DNA from: UBA7374 sp965660635
GTDB taxonomy: Bacteria; Verrucomicrobiota; Verrucomicrobiia; Opitutales; Coraliomargaritaceae
Assembly (NCBI GenBank): GCA_965660635.1
Contig: CBFIAS010000011.1
Coordinates: 1-46,943 of the forward strand
Reading direction: 5' to 3'
Length of the DNA: 46,943 bases
Part shown: positions 12,313 through 21,194 of the stretch, piece by piece
Layout of the letters: every line of letters begins with the position of its first letter
Position numbering within the stretch: position 1 is the first letter of the stretch
The notes under the pieces: generated by a model
Told to the model about the DNA's origin: nothing
Seen by the model: only the letters and a program-made list of their open reading frames with translations
The model's database searches: none
Made by a program: the position numbers and the translations under genes

Positions 12313-12328
12313 AGACACACTCGGATTT

Positions 12329-13375
12329 TCAGCGGCCCTGCCCGGCAATCTCCCCAAGAAAACTACGCAGTTGTACAGCAACCACCCCGGCCTCAAAGCG
12401 CTCGTAAAAATCCTTCTCCGCCGAGTCGGTAACCGCATCCACTTTCTCCGGATGCTCCAGGCACCACTGGACCGCATCCGCAAAGGCCTCTGGACAGCGG
12501 CTATCGGCCAGTATGCAATTCACCCGGTCCGTGAAGTAGTTCTCCGCAAAACAGTAAAAACGGTTAGTAATAACAGGTACCCGACGAGCGAAAGCCTCGA
12601 CGATCGTCAGCCCAAACGATTCGTAGTTGCTGGGCACAAGGAGGAGGTCAACCTCTGAAAAGAACTGGTCAAGGTCTGCAATCCACCCCGGCAGGGCGAC
12701 CCGATCCGCAAGCCCAAGAGCCGCAATCTGGTTTTTCAATGAATCCGCCTCTTCCCCTTGCCCGGCAAGCAGGAGATGCGCGTCAATGGAACGCTTCCTC
12801 AGGCAATCCATCGCCTGCACCGCGATTCCAGCACCCTTGCGCGATTCCAGTCTGGCTAAAAACCCTAGCCGCAAGGGCGCGCCCGTGAGTCGATTGGAAA
12901 ACCTTGGCCGGGATGACCGCGATGCGGGTGCTGTCACAGGGTTGGGCAGTATCCTGATCCGCTCTCTAGGAAAATCCAGATCCAGCAGCTTCCGCTTCAG
13001 AACAGAGGAAAACGCGATCATGTAGTCCGCCTTGCGAAAACGCCTAAGTTTGTCGTTATGCGTCACCCCAACAGTCGGAATACCCAACAACCCGCAAGGC
13101 CAGCGAAACAGCGAAAGCGAACGGGTGCAGTGGCAGATGACCACATCCGGCCGATACCGGACAAGGAAGTAAAAGGCCAGCAAACAGCCCAACGGGTTGA
13201 AATGCCCAGTGGACGGAAGATGGCGAGCCTCCCCCCCGCCCGAGCGCCTTTTACCACCGATGCGGAATGAATGCACCCGGCAGGACTCATCGGGAAGGAT
13301 CGACTCGTAGCACTCCGCCATAGCGCGCAAGCCACCACCGGCGCCCCCGTAGGCAGCATTAAACAAAACAATCAT
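12329..13375 (-). CDS. GT4 family glycosyltransferase
   Basis: A 348-residue GT-B glycosyltransferase. The N-terminus MIVLFNAAYGGAGGGLRAMA looks like an acceptor-domain loop, RLGFLARLESRKGAGIAVQAM is the inter-domain GT4 motif, and VPSNYESFGLTIVEAFARRV is the EX7E donor-binding motif. Its start overlaps the end of the upstream GT4 gene by four bases. Base composition is GC-rich, like the rest of the chromosome and unlike the genes upstream of it. Probably adds one sugar of a surface glycan. Confidence 0.9.
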   Translation of the reverse strand: MIVLFNAAYGGAGGGLRAMAECYESILPDESCRVHSFRIGGKRRSGGGEARHLPSTGHFNPLGCLLAFYFLVRYRPDVVICHCTRSLSLFRWPCGLLGIPTVGVTHNDKLRRFRKADYMIAFSSVLKRKLLDLDFPRERIRILPNPVTAPASRSSRPRFSNRLTGAPLRLGFLARLESRKGAGIAVQAMDCLRKRSIDAHLLLAGQGEEADSLKNQIAALGLADRVALPGWIADLDQFFSEVDLLLVPSNYESFGLTIVEAFARRVPVITNRFYCFAENYFTDRVNCILADSRCPEAFADAVQWCLEHPEKVDAVTDSAEKDFYERFEAGVVAVQLRSFLGEIAGQGR

Positions 13376-14508
13376 TCCTGTAGAAAATCAATATACTGCT
13401 GTGCCACAACCTTTGGATCAAAGCGGCTGAAATCATAGCCCGACACATCCGGCGGATTCTCCCAGACCCGGCGCATGCCATCCGCCAGCGATTCAGGATT
13501 CATTTCCGTCAAGAAATTGGACAACTCACCCACAAGAATTTCATCCGGGCCATGAGGACAATTGACGCTCACACAAGGCACTCCCAACGAAAGGGCCTCC
13601 AAAAGGACCGTTGGCAATGTCTCAAAATCAGATGATAAGATAAACGCTTTTGCCTTACGAACAACCGGATAGGGGTTTGCAAGATAACCAGGAAATATTA
13701 CGCGATGTGCAATGCCTAGAGTTTTAGCTAGTTCCCGAATCTCATCCCGCAGTTCACCATCACCCAGACAAACCAGCTTTAAGTCCGAATTCACTTTATA
13801 ACAGAATAACTTGAAAGCATGCAAAAGTCGATCATGCCGTTTCTGGCCGACAAAACGTCCTGCATGAACCCAGTAGTCTCCATCAAGCTCAGAGGAATCT
13901 GCTATGCGTTGCTCAATAGGCTGCGAAGCAAGAGAACTGATTCGACGAGGAGAAAGGGAGTTGTAAATCGAGCGAATTCTTGAATGACCGCTTCCGAATA
14001 TACCCTCAAAGTCGCATTTTGCTGCCTTTGATGGAATGGTAATTTTCATACTTTTATAAAGCTTCGACAAACGGCGTTTTCGAATAAGCTTACGAATGAA
14101 ATTCTTATTCTGAAGATCACTATAAGTAACAGGAAAATGAAGCCAAAATACAACTTTCTCTGCCGGAAAAAAAGAGAGCAACTTATTAGCCAATGACAAA
14201 CTACTGATCGCACCTAGCGCAGCCTGTAAACGCTCACCACTTCCAGTAGCAGAAAACAATTGGCTAAGTTTCCTCACGGCAGGATGCCCTTCAGATCGAA
14301 TGTGCCTAGGACTGATGCCATCTAAATGCATATGATGAATCTTGACTCCAGATGGAACCTGAAAAGGCACACCGTTTCCCTTCAAGATTATTAGATGGGC
14401 TTGAATCCCCCTCCGCGCAAACTCTATTGCTAGATCAAGATTTACCGTCTCAGCCCCACCGGTTCGGAAGCTGTTAATTACAAGATAAATTGAATTAGTT
14501 AGGCCCAT
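13372..14508 (-). CDS. GT4 family glycosyltransferase, mosaic composition
   Basis: A 378-residue GT4 enzyme. It begins NSIYLVINSFRTGGAETVNL, has WVHAGRFVGQKRHDRLLHAF at the domain junction and LSSDFETLPTVLLEALSLGV as the EX7E motif, followed by PCVSVNCPHGPDEIL. The end overlaps the downstream GT4 start, and its own start overlaps the end of the upstream gene by ten bases. The 3' 230 bases (C-terminal about 75 codons) are GC-rich while the rest is clearly AT-richer. This is one edge of an apparently imported block that runs to about 17.3 kb. Confidence 0.9.
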   Translation of the reverse strand: MGLTNSIYLVINSFRTGGAETVNLDLAIEFARRGIQAHLIILKGNGVPFQVPSGVKIHHMHLDGISPRHIRSEGHPAVRKLSQLFSATGSGERLQAALGAISSLSLANKLLSFFPAEKVVFWLHFPVTYSDLQNKNFIRKLIRKRRLSKLYKSMKITIPSKAAKCDFEGIFGSGHSRIRSIYNSLSPRRISSLASQPIEQRIADSSELDGDYWVHAGRFVGQKRHDRLLHAFKLFCYKVNSDLKLVCLGDGELRDEIRELAKTLGIAHRVIFPGYLANPYPVVRKAKAFILSSDFETLPTVLLEALSLGVPCVSVNCPHGPDEILVGELSNFLTEMNPESLADGMRRVWENPPDVSGYDFSRFDPKVVAQQYIDFLQE

Positions 14509-15776
14509 TTACGCCGATATCCTTCATTGATGGCCTCCAATGTTTTGCGCCCTGTTTCTTCCCAACTAAAGCGACGAGAATTCTCAAATGCCTGCTTGTT
14601 GTAATAATCAAGCAATGATCGGTCGCACATTAGACGAAGCATCATGCCAGCGATCTCATCAACCGACTCTGGATTCACCATAGGCAAATTCTCACCAACT
14701 ACTTCCGGTATCGATGTGGTGTTTGAAGCAACACAGAAACGTCCGCAAGACATTGACTCAAGAACTGGCAAGCCAAAACCCTCGTACAAGCTCGGGTAAA
14801 CCGAAAAGAGAGAACCACTGTACAAAGCTCCTAAATCCTCATCATCAACAAAACCGGTAAGAACTAACGAATTTGCATCCTTTGCCAAATCAGATAGCTC
14901 CGAGTGAAATTTATCTCCCCATCCCTTTTTGCCGGCAAATACAAGTTGGATTTTCTTCTCTGCTATTAATGGAAAGATCTTGTTCCAAGCATGAAGGAGT
15001 ATTTTGTGATTCTTTCTGGGTTCAATAGTAGAAAGGCTCAAGATATACTCAGCTTCGGACGATATTCCGTATTTGCTACGCACCTTGCTAATGCGTTCAG
15101 CGCACTCAACCCTAGAAATATGACGCGCGGTCGCCAATTCAGTAACAAAAAGACGACTCGAATCGAATTTATTAACATAATCCAGGAAATCATCCCGTGT
15201 AAATGCAGAATTGACAAGTGCTACATCTGAAGAAAATACAGATTCCACTATAGGTGTAAAAAACTTACTGCCATTAAAAACGCTCTCCATCCTTAAAGGT
15301 ATAATGTCGTGCAACATCTGTACGATCAATACTTTATCGGATCGATAGCGCTTTGGAATCGCCTCGTATGGGGAAAACAAGACTGAACGATCTTCATATT
15401 TGAAACAGAGAAAATCGCACAGTCTAGTCTCAATTTTCATAAACGGCCTGATCAATTCACGTATGATCTTTGATACCCGGCACCCCTGCTCTTTCCATCG
15501 GGTGTTATAAAAGTTAAAGCCACTAATAAAAAAAATTCGAGTGGCCGGAATCCCTAATCCTCGTAAAATATAACGGTTCGCTCGAAACCGATATTTTGGG
15601 AATTCGCGCTCTATAAATTCACGGAGCGGATCATTCATGAGCCCTTCTTGAAAAGAAACTGGAATAACCTCAAAATGAAGTTTCAGATATTGTAGAATCT
15701 CGCTAGCGTAGCGAACAATACCTGCTGGATTCGTAGCGAATATGTCTACATTGTAATATACTTTCATGGAAGACAA
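14499..15776 (-). CDS. GT4 family glycosyltransferase (AT-rich block)
   Basis: A 425-residue GT-B enzyme. SLSTIEPRKNHKILLHAWNK, LVLTGFVDDEDLGALYSGSL and VYPSLYEGFGLPVLESMSCG are standard GT4 motifs close to those of mannosyltransferases of the WbaZ/MtfB type (TIEPRKN). The N-terminal half is less conserved, as usual for acceptor domains. It overlaps the following gene by ten bases. Codon use and base composition are AT-richer than the flanks, suggesting acquisition with its neighbours. Confidence 0.9.
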   Translation of the reverse strand: MSSMKVYYNVDIFATNPAGIVRYASEILQYLKLHFEVIPVSFQEGLMNDPLREFIEREFPKYRFRANRYILRGLGIPATRIFFISGFNFYNTRWKEQGCRVSKIIRELIRPFMKIETRLCDFLCFKYEDRSVLFSPYEAIPKRYRSDKVLIVQMLHDIIPLRMESVFNGSKFFTPIVESVFSSDVALVNSAFTRDDFLDYVNKFDSSRLFVTELATARHISRVECAERISKVRSKYGISSEAEYILSLSTIEPRKNHKILLHAWNKIFPLIAEKKIQLVFAGKKGWGDKFHSELSDLAKDANSLVLTGFVDDEDLGALYSGSLFSVYPSLYEGFGLPVLESMSCGRFCVASNTTSIPEVVGENLPMVNPESVDEIAGMMLRLMCDRSLLDYYNKQAFENSRRFSWEETGRKTLEAINEGYRRKWA

Positions 15777-15846
15777 TTACTGAAAAAAAATTACATGCGC
15801 AGCGCACAAATAAATCGTATCAACCTGCATAATTATTCCCAAATCC

Positions 15847-16920
15847 CTAAGCTAACTTTTTAACAATAATTCCTATGCACGTACAAGGGAAACCATCAAC
15901 ATTTAGCTTGAGATGAACTTTCTGATCAAAGGGATCATTATTGTAAATATTTCCATCATCCAAGGAATACGGAGGTATGTCGATAAATCGATCAAGTATC
16001 CCTGTGGAGAAATCCAAATTCAATGGCAGTGCTGTGCAACCTTCATCTTCCAGCTCTTGAAACAATTGCGACATATGCTTCTCCTTAAATATAACCGTTG
16101 GCCAATGATCAATCTCTTCGGGATGGTTAGTGAAGTTAAATTCAGTAGTATGTATTGCGACTCCACCCGGCTTTAGGCATTTAGTGGAGTTAATGACGAA
16201 ATCTAGGCCTTTGCGGATCGAACCCAAGTGCTCGAGCGCACAAATAGAATAACAATAATCATAATGCCCGTGAAGCGAACTTGGAACATCGTTCATGTCT
16301 ACATACTCTAGCCTAGCAAGATCGTAGAATTTTTCCTTAGTAATGATATCGCTATAAAATGACTTTTCCAAGCTATCCGTGTGCTGGTTAGTCTCGACCC
16401 AGCCCAAATTCCTAACTTTTTCTGGAGAGAGATCTGTAACCGTTACTTTATGGCCAAAGCTACATAAGACGGATGCCAGTGGCTCTTCGCCACAACCAAA
16501 ACCAATGCCATCAAGAGCATTCTCTATCTCAAGATTCTCGTGCAATGCCTGCAGAAAAAAGCAAAACTCCCACAATTTTCGATGGTATATTGGCTTTATG
16601 TGCATTTTCCTACACCAATATCTAACCCATTCACTTTCCATGTCTTTCTGAGTAGTCAGCTTAGATGACAACGGAACTGCATCCGGCAAACCCGAAGGCA
16701 ATTCTTCAAGAGGCTCAATATTGTTATAGCGAGCTAATTCATAACCTAATTGCTTGATGTTCAATTTCATCGACTCTAAATCACGAAGTGCTTTATTAAG
16801 CTTATCTAAAGAAGGTCTTTCGCCGTTAGTAAGCTTCGGGACGTTAAGGGCGCTAATAACCTTCCTACACACTTCTTCAGAAACTAGCTTCTTTACTTTT
16901 TTTGAATTAAATATCTTCAT
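15847..16920 (-). CDS. SAM-dependent methyltransferase (AT-rich block)
   Basis: A 357-residue protein with a class I methyltransferase core. The SAM-binding loop is GIGFGCGEEPLASVLCSFGH (about residues 140-160), followed by KVTVTDLSPEKV and, further on, YSICALEHLGSIRKGLDFV and CLKPGGVAIHTTEF. The first 100 residues are lysine-rich and helical with no recognised domain. Gene order places it first in the imported glycan block, so it probably methylates a sugar or terminates a chain. That role is inferred. It is AT-rich like the two glycosyltransferases after it. Confidence 0.8.
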   Translation of the reverse strand: MKIFNSKKVKKLVSEEVCRKVISALNVPKLTNGERPSLDKLNKALRDLESMKLNIKQLGYELARYNNIEPLEELPSGLPDAVPLSSKLTTQKDMESEWVRYWCRKMHIKPIYHRKLWEFCFFLQALHENLEIENALDGIGFGCGEEPLASVLCSFGHKVTVTDLSPEKVRNLGWVETNQHTDSLEKSFYSDIITKEKFYDLARLEYVDMNDVPSSLHGHYDYCYSICALEHLGSIRKGLDFVINSTKCLKPGGVAIHTTEFNFTNHPEEIDHWPTVIFKEKHMSQLFQELEDEGCTALPLNLDFSTGILDRFIDIPPYSLDDGNIYNNDPFDQKVHLKLNVDGFPCTCIGIIVKKLA

Positions 16921-17064
16921 AGTGTTTATAATTTATTAGACAGATTCAGTATTAAGATTTCGTAGGAAATAAAAATCAGACACAAAGTTAAATTATATTG
17001 ATTAAAAAATGAGGTGGTCGGCACCAGATTCCGGAATGTAAAAAATACAAGCATTACCATGTCA

Positions 17065-18870
17065 TCAATGATCATTAGTAGCGTGACCAAATTCTACGAG
17101 TTGAGCATAGCCGACATCCATTTTAATTAGTTCAAGATGTGAACCGTCACCTGACATTACTCCTCTATTAAAAAACAAACGTCTCTGAACGGCATCCAAA
17201 CTAGTCATACGGTGTGCGATTACCAAGCTGGTTCTACCAACACTCAAAGTTTGAAGCGCTTCCTGGATAAGCGAATCACTTTGATTATCCAACGCGGAGG
17301 TGGCCTCATCCAGTATGAGTATGGGAGCGTTCTTGAGGAAGGCCCTGGCAATGGCGATGCGCTGGCGTTGGCCGCCGGAGAGGGAGTTCCCTCGTTCACT
17401 TAGAACGGTATCGAACCCGTCGGGCAGGTCGCGGATGAAGTCGAGTGCGTTGGCCTGGCGGGCGGCTTCCTCGACGGCAGCCTCGTCGGCTTCGGGCCGT
17501 CCGACGCGAATGTTGTCACGCACACTCTGGTTGAAGAGCAGGGGCATCTGCGGTACATAGGCAATGTTGGCGCGGAGTGCTTCAAGGTCGAGTTCCCGCA
17601 GGTCAATGCCGTCCAGCAGGATGCGGCCCTTGACGGGGTCGTAGAGGCGGAGGACCATGCTGACAAAGGTGGACTTGCCGGCACCGCTGGCACCGACCAG
17701 GCCGACGCTTTGTCCGGCGGGGATGGTCACATTGATGTCGCGGAGGACGGGCTTGCCGGGTTCGTACGCGAAGTCGACACCCTCGAAGACGATCTCCCCA
17801 CGCAGCGGTTGCGGCAGGGGTCGGGGGTTATCGGGGGAGCGGACGGACTCCTCGGCCTGGAGGACGGATTCGAGCCGGTTCAAGGGTGCCTCGAGCTGCT
17901 TGAGCTGCCCATGGATGCGCCCGATTTTCTTGATCGGGCTGTAGGCCATGTAGAGGGCCACGCCTAGGGCCATGAATTCGCCCTCGCTCATGCCGGTGCG
18001 CACCCCGAGGAAGAGAGCCAGGGCGAGCCCGGCGCTGGCCACCACCTCGATGCTGGGGGAAATGAGCAGGCCGTAACGGGTGCTCTTCATGGAGAGCGTG
18101 AAGATGTCGCGCAACTGCTGGACAAACCGGCTGATCTGGCGGTTTTCGAGGTTGTAGGCCCGGGTCTCAACAGGGGACTGGATGGACTCGATCGTCCAGG
18201 AAGATAACGTCTCGCCCTTCTGCACGAGCTGCTGCGAGCGTTTGGCCAAGTAGCGGCCGATCCGGCGAATGGGGAAGACGAGCAGCGGCACACTGAGCAC
18301 GCCGATGGCGGCGATGAAGAAACTCTCGCTGGTGACGGACTTGAAGATCATGAAGCCCACGGCGGAAAGGAGGGTGAGCGGCTGTTTGACCAGATCGTTG
18401 CTCATGTCGACGATCACCCGCTTGATCTCGTTGGGATAGCCCATGATAGCGGCCTGCAGCTCCCCCGTCTTGCGGCGCTGGAAAAAGGCCAGCGGCAGGC
18501 GCTGCACCTTGGTGAAAACCTCTGCCTGCAACCGCTGCACCACGGAGATGCCGGAGTAGGTCATAAAATACCCGTTCCCCCAGGAGCCGATGGAGCGCAG
18601 GAGCATCATCAGCGGGATGAGCAGGCAGCAGACGAGGAGAAAGCCGCCCTGGACGTCCTCGCCGAACCAGCGGGCGACGAATTCCTGCAGCCAGAGGGGC
18701 GCCTTCTCCGTATTGCCAAAGAGGATCGGAAAAGCCGTCTCGGCCATCACCGGCAGGCCCAGCCCGCTAGACACGGAGTAGAGGACGCCAAAGGAAATCC
18801 CCAGCGCGAACTGCCACCATACCGGCTTGAGGTACTTGTAGTAGGGCAGGAACGGCTTGACGGAAACCAT
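17065..18870 (-). CDS. MsbA-like lipid A/polysaccharide ABC exporter
   Basis: A 601-residue half-transporter with an N-terminal six-helix domain (about 15-310) and a C-terminal ATPase. The ATPase shows Walker A GASGAGKST (about 395), signature LSGGQRQR, Walker B ILILDEATSALD (about 515) and H-loop VIAHR. It belongs to the MsbA/LipA exporter group, which flips lipid A-core across the inner membrane using ATP. It is 58 bases downstream of the LpxL-like acyltransferase, which fits lipid A assembly. The last about 75 codons (17065 to about 17300) are AT-rich while the rest is GC-rich, marking a composition break inside the gene near Walker B. Confidence 0.92.
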   Translation of the reverse strand: MVSVKPFLPYYKYLKPVWWQFALGISFGVLYSVSSGLGLPVMAETAFPILFGNTEKAPLWLQEFVARWFGEDVQGGFLLVCCLLIPLMMLLRSIGSWGNGYFMTYSGISVVQRLQAEVFTKVQRLPLAFFQRRKTGELQAAIMGYPNEIKRVIVDMSNDLVKQPLTLLSAVGFMIFKSVTSESFFIAAIGVLSVPLLVFPIRRIGRYLAKRSQQLVQKGETLSSWTIESIQSPVETRAYNLENRQISRFVQQLRDIFTLSMKSTRYGLLISPSIEVVASAGLALALFLGVRTGMSEGEFMALGVALYMAYSPIKKIGRIHGQLKQLEAPLNRLESVLQAEESVRSPDNPRPLPQPLRGEIVFEGVDFAYEPGKPVLRDINVTIPAGQSVGLVGASGAGKSTFVSMVLRLYDPVKGRILLDGIDLRELDLEALRANIAYVPQMPLLFNQSVRDNIRVGRPEADEAAVEEAARQANALDFIRDLPDGFDTVLSERGNSLSGGQRQRIAIARAFLKNAPILILDEATSALDNQSDSLIQEALQTLSVGRTSLVIAHRMTSLDAVQRRLFFNRGVMSGDGSHLELIKMDVGYAQLVEFGHATNDH

Positions 18871-18928
18871 GCACTCATAAGGAGGCCTAGGCTTCAGCAG
18901 GTCAACGATTAGTTAACTCGTTATGCCT

Positions 18929-19873
18929 TCAGGAAAAGCGGTCCTGGAACCAGAAGCCGTCCGTCGGGCTGTCACTCAGGCTGCGCTCCAAGGCGGCGTT
19001 GCAAAGGGCGGCGGCTTCAGCCCGGCTGGAATCCTCGCCCAGCCCGGAGAGATCCACCGGACGGATCCGCAGCCGCCAGCGGGACGGCCCGGTGGTAGCG
19101 AGCGAGACCGCCAGCAAAGGCGCGCCCGAACGGCGATGAAAAAGGCCGGGGATCGGCATGGTCGCAGCTTGTTCCCCGAAGAACGGGACCCGCTCGCCCT
19201 GCCGCATCTTCTGGTCGGCCAGGATTCCCAGAATCCCCCCGGCCCGCAAAAAATCAACCGGCTTGTGGAATCCGTCACGGCGGCTGAACAATCGCGTGCC
19301 GCGCGCCTCCCTGCGCCCCTTGTACCAGTCGTCGAGGTAGTCGTTGTTCAGCGGACGGTAAAGCGCGGCAAAAGGAGCAGCCACGTCATGCCCGCGGGCG
19401 ATTTCCGGCAACTGTGCCAACACCTCCCACGGCCCCATATGGGCAAGCAGGATGATCGCTCCCCTGCCCGTCTCCAGCGCGGAGCTTAAATGCTCCACCC
19501 CCTGCACCTCGAGGTGCCGCTGGATCGCCTCCGGCTTCATCCGGTTGAAAGCGAATCCGCCGAGCAGGTTGGCCCCGGAGCGGGTAAACACCTCCCAGAC
19601 CGCCGCATCCATTGTTTCCGGCAAAACCACACCCGCACCGGTAGCCTCGCTCCAATCGCGCACCACCTCCAGGTTTTTCCGCACCACCACGCGACGCCTC
19701 CGGAAGAACACCCAGGCACAGGCCCCGATGCAGCGACCCAGCCGAGCGGATACCCCGGCCGGCAACTGCTCCAGCAAGCAGATGCCCGCCCGCGCAATCT
19801 GGAAAAGCAGCCACCTCGACGGCCCGCCGAAGCGACGCTGCTCACTGTCATCACTCTTGTACTGACGAGTCAT
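18929..19873 (-). CDS. LpxL/HtrB-like lipid A acyltransferase
   Basis: A 314-residue protein of the LpxL/LpxM lysophospholipid acyltransferase superfamily (PF03279). It would transfer an acyl chain to lipid A at the inner membrane. The catalytic H-X4-E motif appears as LLAHMGPWEVL, and FFRRRRVVVRKNLEVV is the conserved region before it. The N-terminal part RWLLFQIARAGICLLEQLP is a membrane-associated helix. I prefer the ATG at 19873 (MTRQYKS), which overlaps the stop of the upstream PIN gene by four bases (ATGA); an in-frame start at 19888 is also possible. It is followed by the MsbA-like flippase gene. A diverged copy of its N-terminal codons lies at 20601-20666. Confidence 0.88.
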   Translation of the reverse strand: MTRQYKSDDSEQRRFGGPSRWLLFQIARAGICLLEQLPAGVSARLGRCIGACAWVFFRRRRVVVRKNLEVVRDWSEATGAGVVLPETMDAAVWEVFTRSGANLLGGFAFNRMKPEAIQRHLEVQGVEHLSSALETGRGAIILLAHMGPWEVLAQLPEIARGHDVAAPFAALYRPLNNDYLDDWYKGRREARGTRLFSRRDGFHKPVDFLRAGGILGILADQKMRQGERVPFFGEQAATMPIPGLFHRRSGAPLLAVSLATTGPSRWRLRIRPVDLSGLGEDSSRAEAAALCNAALERSLSDSPTDGFWFQDRFS

Positions 19874-20325
19874 TCGAAAGGATTCCAAGCCTGCAGGCCT
19901 TCGATTCCGGAAAAGTCCCTGGCGTTCTCAGTAAAGATCCATCCAATCCCCTGCTGCAGCATCAAGGCGGCAAGCTGCATATCGGAAAAGCGTTGCCGGC
20001 GCACATCGTAACGCTCGCAAAGCTCCAGCGCCAGCCGCATGGTATCACAAGTAGGCGCATGGATGACCAGGCCTGACAATTCCGCGATAGATTCAATCTT
20101 GCGTCGGGCCAGACCCGGCGAATCCGGCGGCTGGTTCTTTGGGCCAGTTAAGTTGGGATACATTTCCGAAAGGTTTTGCACCGAGATGTGGACGTCCAAG
20201 CCCTCCTTTTTCCGGAGTGCGAGCATTTCATTAGCGCGCTCACAGCGGCTGTCGCGAAGTAACGTCGAATAAATCAATACGTTCGTGTCCAGAAGCACCG
20301 ATCCCTGCAGCCCGTCAACGTTCAT
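19870..20325 (-). CDS. PIN-domain toxin (VapC-like), partner of the RHH antitoxin
   Basis: A 151-residue PIN ribonuclease from the ATG at 20325 (MNVDGLQGSVLLDTNVLIYS). Catalytic acids are D13, E54 in NLSEMYPNL and D115 in RFSDMQLAA; the fourth position is the common TEN variant (FTENARDF). The start overlaps the antitoxin gene by 11 bases. The stop overlaps the start of the LpxL-like gene by four bases, so antitoxin, toxin and lipid A acyltransferase appear translationally linked, an odd arrangement. Target RNA is unknown. Confidence 0.9.
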   Translation of the reverse strand: MNVDGLQGSVLLDTNVLIYSTLLRDSRCERANEMLALRKKEGLDVHISVQNLSEMYPNLTGPKNQPPDSPGLARRKIESIAELSGLVIHAPTCDTMRLALELCERYDVRRQRFSDMQLAALMLQQGIGWIFTENARDFSGIEGLQAWNPFE

Positions 20326-20524
20326 ACGTATCCTGCCGTGAGAATGAACCTTCAAAACGTCCCTCGGAGGTCACAATCTCCTCGCCCTCCGCCTGCAAGC
20401 CAGCAAGCAGCGACTCCACCGCCATCTCGATGATCTGGCTGCGGGAGCGCCGCACACGTCGGCGATAGCGATCCACCCGGGATAAAAGCTCTGAGTCAAT
20501 CGTAGCACTAATGTGTGACTTCAT
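20315..20524 (-). CDS. Ribbon-helix-helix antitoxin
   Basis: A 69-residue protein with an N-terminal ribbon-helix-helix DNA-binding domain: ISATIDSELLSRVDRYRRRV (strand and helix 1), then RRSRSQIIEMAVESLLAGLQ (helix 2). The C-terminal tail EIVTSEGRFEGSFSRQDTYE would bind the toxin. It overlaps the following PIN gene and starts the minus-strand run antitoxin-toxin-lpxL-msbA. RHH antitoxins generally autoregulate. Confidence 0.87.
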   Translation of the reverse strand: MKSHISATIDSELLSRVDRYRRRVRRSRSQIIEMAVESLLAGLQAEGEEIVTSEGRFEGSFSRQDTYER

Positions 20525-20578
20525 AATACTTTTCTAGCATTTAAGTGACTTCGGTCAAGCCAATGGCAAAATGATCTC

Positions 20579-20607
20579 CAAAAGCAGCTTTGCGCAACGA
20601 CCCGCCC
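20579..20607 (-). repeat. 29-bp direct repeat, copy 1
   Basis: CAAAAGCAGCTTTGCGCAAC and the following nine bases match 21729-21757 at about 26 of 29 positions in the same orientation. The two copies flank the second RHH/PIN module (20781-21429). This copy fuses directly with the end of the lpxL-like fragment at 20601-20666. It may be a recombination scar or part of a dispersed repeat. Confidence 0.6.
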
Positions 20608-20666
20608 CGCGCGATCTGGAAAAGCAACCATTTCGAAGGCCCGCCCAAGCGGCGCTCTTCCCGGTT
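20601..20666 (-). pseudogene. Fragment of an lpxL-like gene (N-terminal codons only)
   Basis: Read on the minus strand this stretch encodes EERRLGGPSKWLLFQIARGG. The intact LpxL-like protein at 18929-19873 has EQRRFGGPSRWLLFQIARAG near its N-terminus. The DNA is clearly related but not identical, and the similarity stops abruptly on both sides. It is therefore either debris of a second lpxL-like gene or an old partial duplication left when the toxin-antitoxin module settled upstream of lpxL. Confidence 0.75.
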
Positions 20667-20713
20667 TATTCTTCTCTACTGGAAAATCATACCTATGAGT
20701 TCCGAGCCTGAAA

Positions 20714-20753
20714 TACCTCTCGGAATTGATTCTGGCATAGTCCTTGAGGTATA
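20714..20753. repeat. Internally deleted relative of the MITE-like element
   Basis: ATACCTCTCGGAATTGATTC followed by TGGCATAG matches the left end of the element at 24232-24421 at about 22 of 28 positions. A few bases later comes TTGAGGTAT, resembling the right end. Only about 40 bases remain between the ATACCTC and GAGGTAT ends, so it looks like a deletion derivative or solo end of the same family. It sits in the 256-base gap between two toxin-antitoxin modules. Confidence 0.6.
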
Positions 20754-20780
20754 AGTGGCAATCAATCCGACCCGGCTCAA

Positions 20781-21194
20781 TCAACCGTCCCGGAAAGGAT
20801 TAACAACACGGACTCCTGCGAAGTCCTGTCCATGCTGAAGATCTTCCGAGAGAACCACTTCACAATTACCTGCCCGGGCCGCTTCAATAATTGCCGCGTC
20901 CCAGTAAGACAGCTGCCAGCGCTCCCGGGCCAGAAGCGCGCTCTCCATCAGTTCCACAGTTACCGGAAGAACAGAATAGCGCTGCCAACTTTGAATGAGG
21001 CGAATTGCCTCACTGTGTTTTAATCGCCCGCAACGGGATGACCGCGTCGCCTGCACATAAAATTCCTGAAGTACCTGAACCGAAAGAAGCAAATCCCGGC
21101 ACTCCAGCAAAGCTTCTGCAACCCTTCTCTTCGGGCTTTCCCCAGGATCCGAACTAATCCGGTACAAAAGGATGTTCGTATCAAGAAAGCGCAT
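20781..21194 (-). CDS. PIN-domain toxin (VapC-like)
   Basis: A 137-residue PIN ribonuclease from the ATG at 21194 (MRFLDTNILLYRISSD; a GTG one codon earlier is also possible). Catalytic residues are D5, E44 in VLQEFYVQ, D99 in SYWDAAII, and the SED triad at 116-118. The C-terminus FAGVRVVNPF is typical of this PIN subgroup. Its start overlaps the upstream antitoxin gene by about 14 bases. This second RHH/PIN pair is independent of the one at 19.9-20.5 kb, which has a different PIN sequence. Confidence 0.92.
   Translation of the reverse strand: MRFLDTNILLYRISSDPGESPKRRVAEALLECRDLLLSVQVLQEFYVQATRSSRCGRLKHSEAIRLIQSWQRYSVLPVTVELMESALLARERWQLSYWDAAIIEAARAGNCEVVLSEDLQHGQDFAGVRVVNPFRDG

Noticed and set aside
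20521..20784. 87-codon frame between the two RHH/PIN modules
   Set aside because: It runs in a different frame from the lpxL-like fragment and spans two repeats. The detectable homology is in the other frame.
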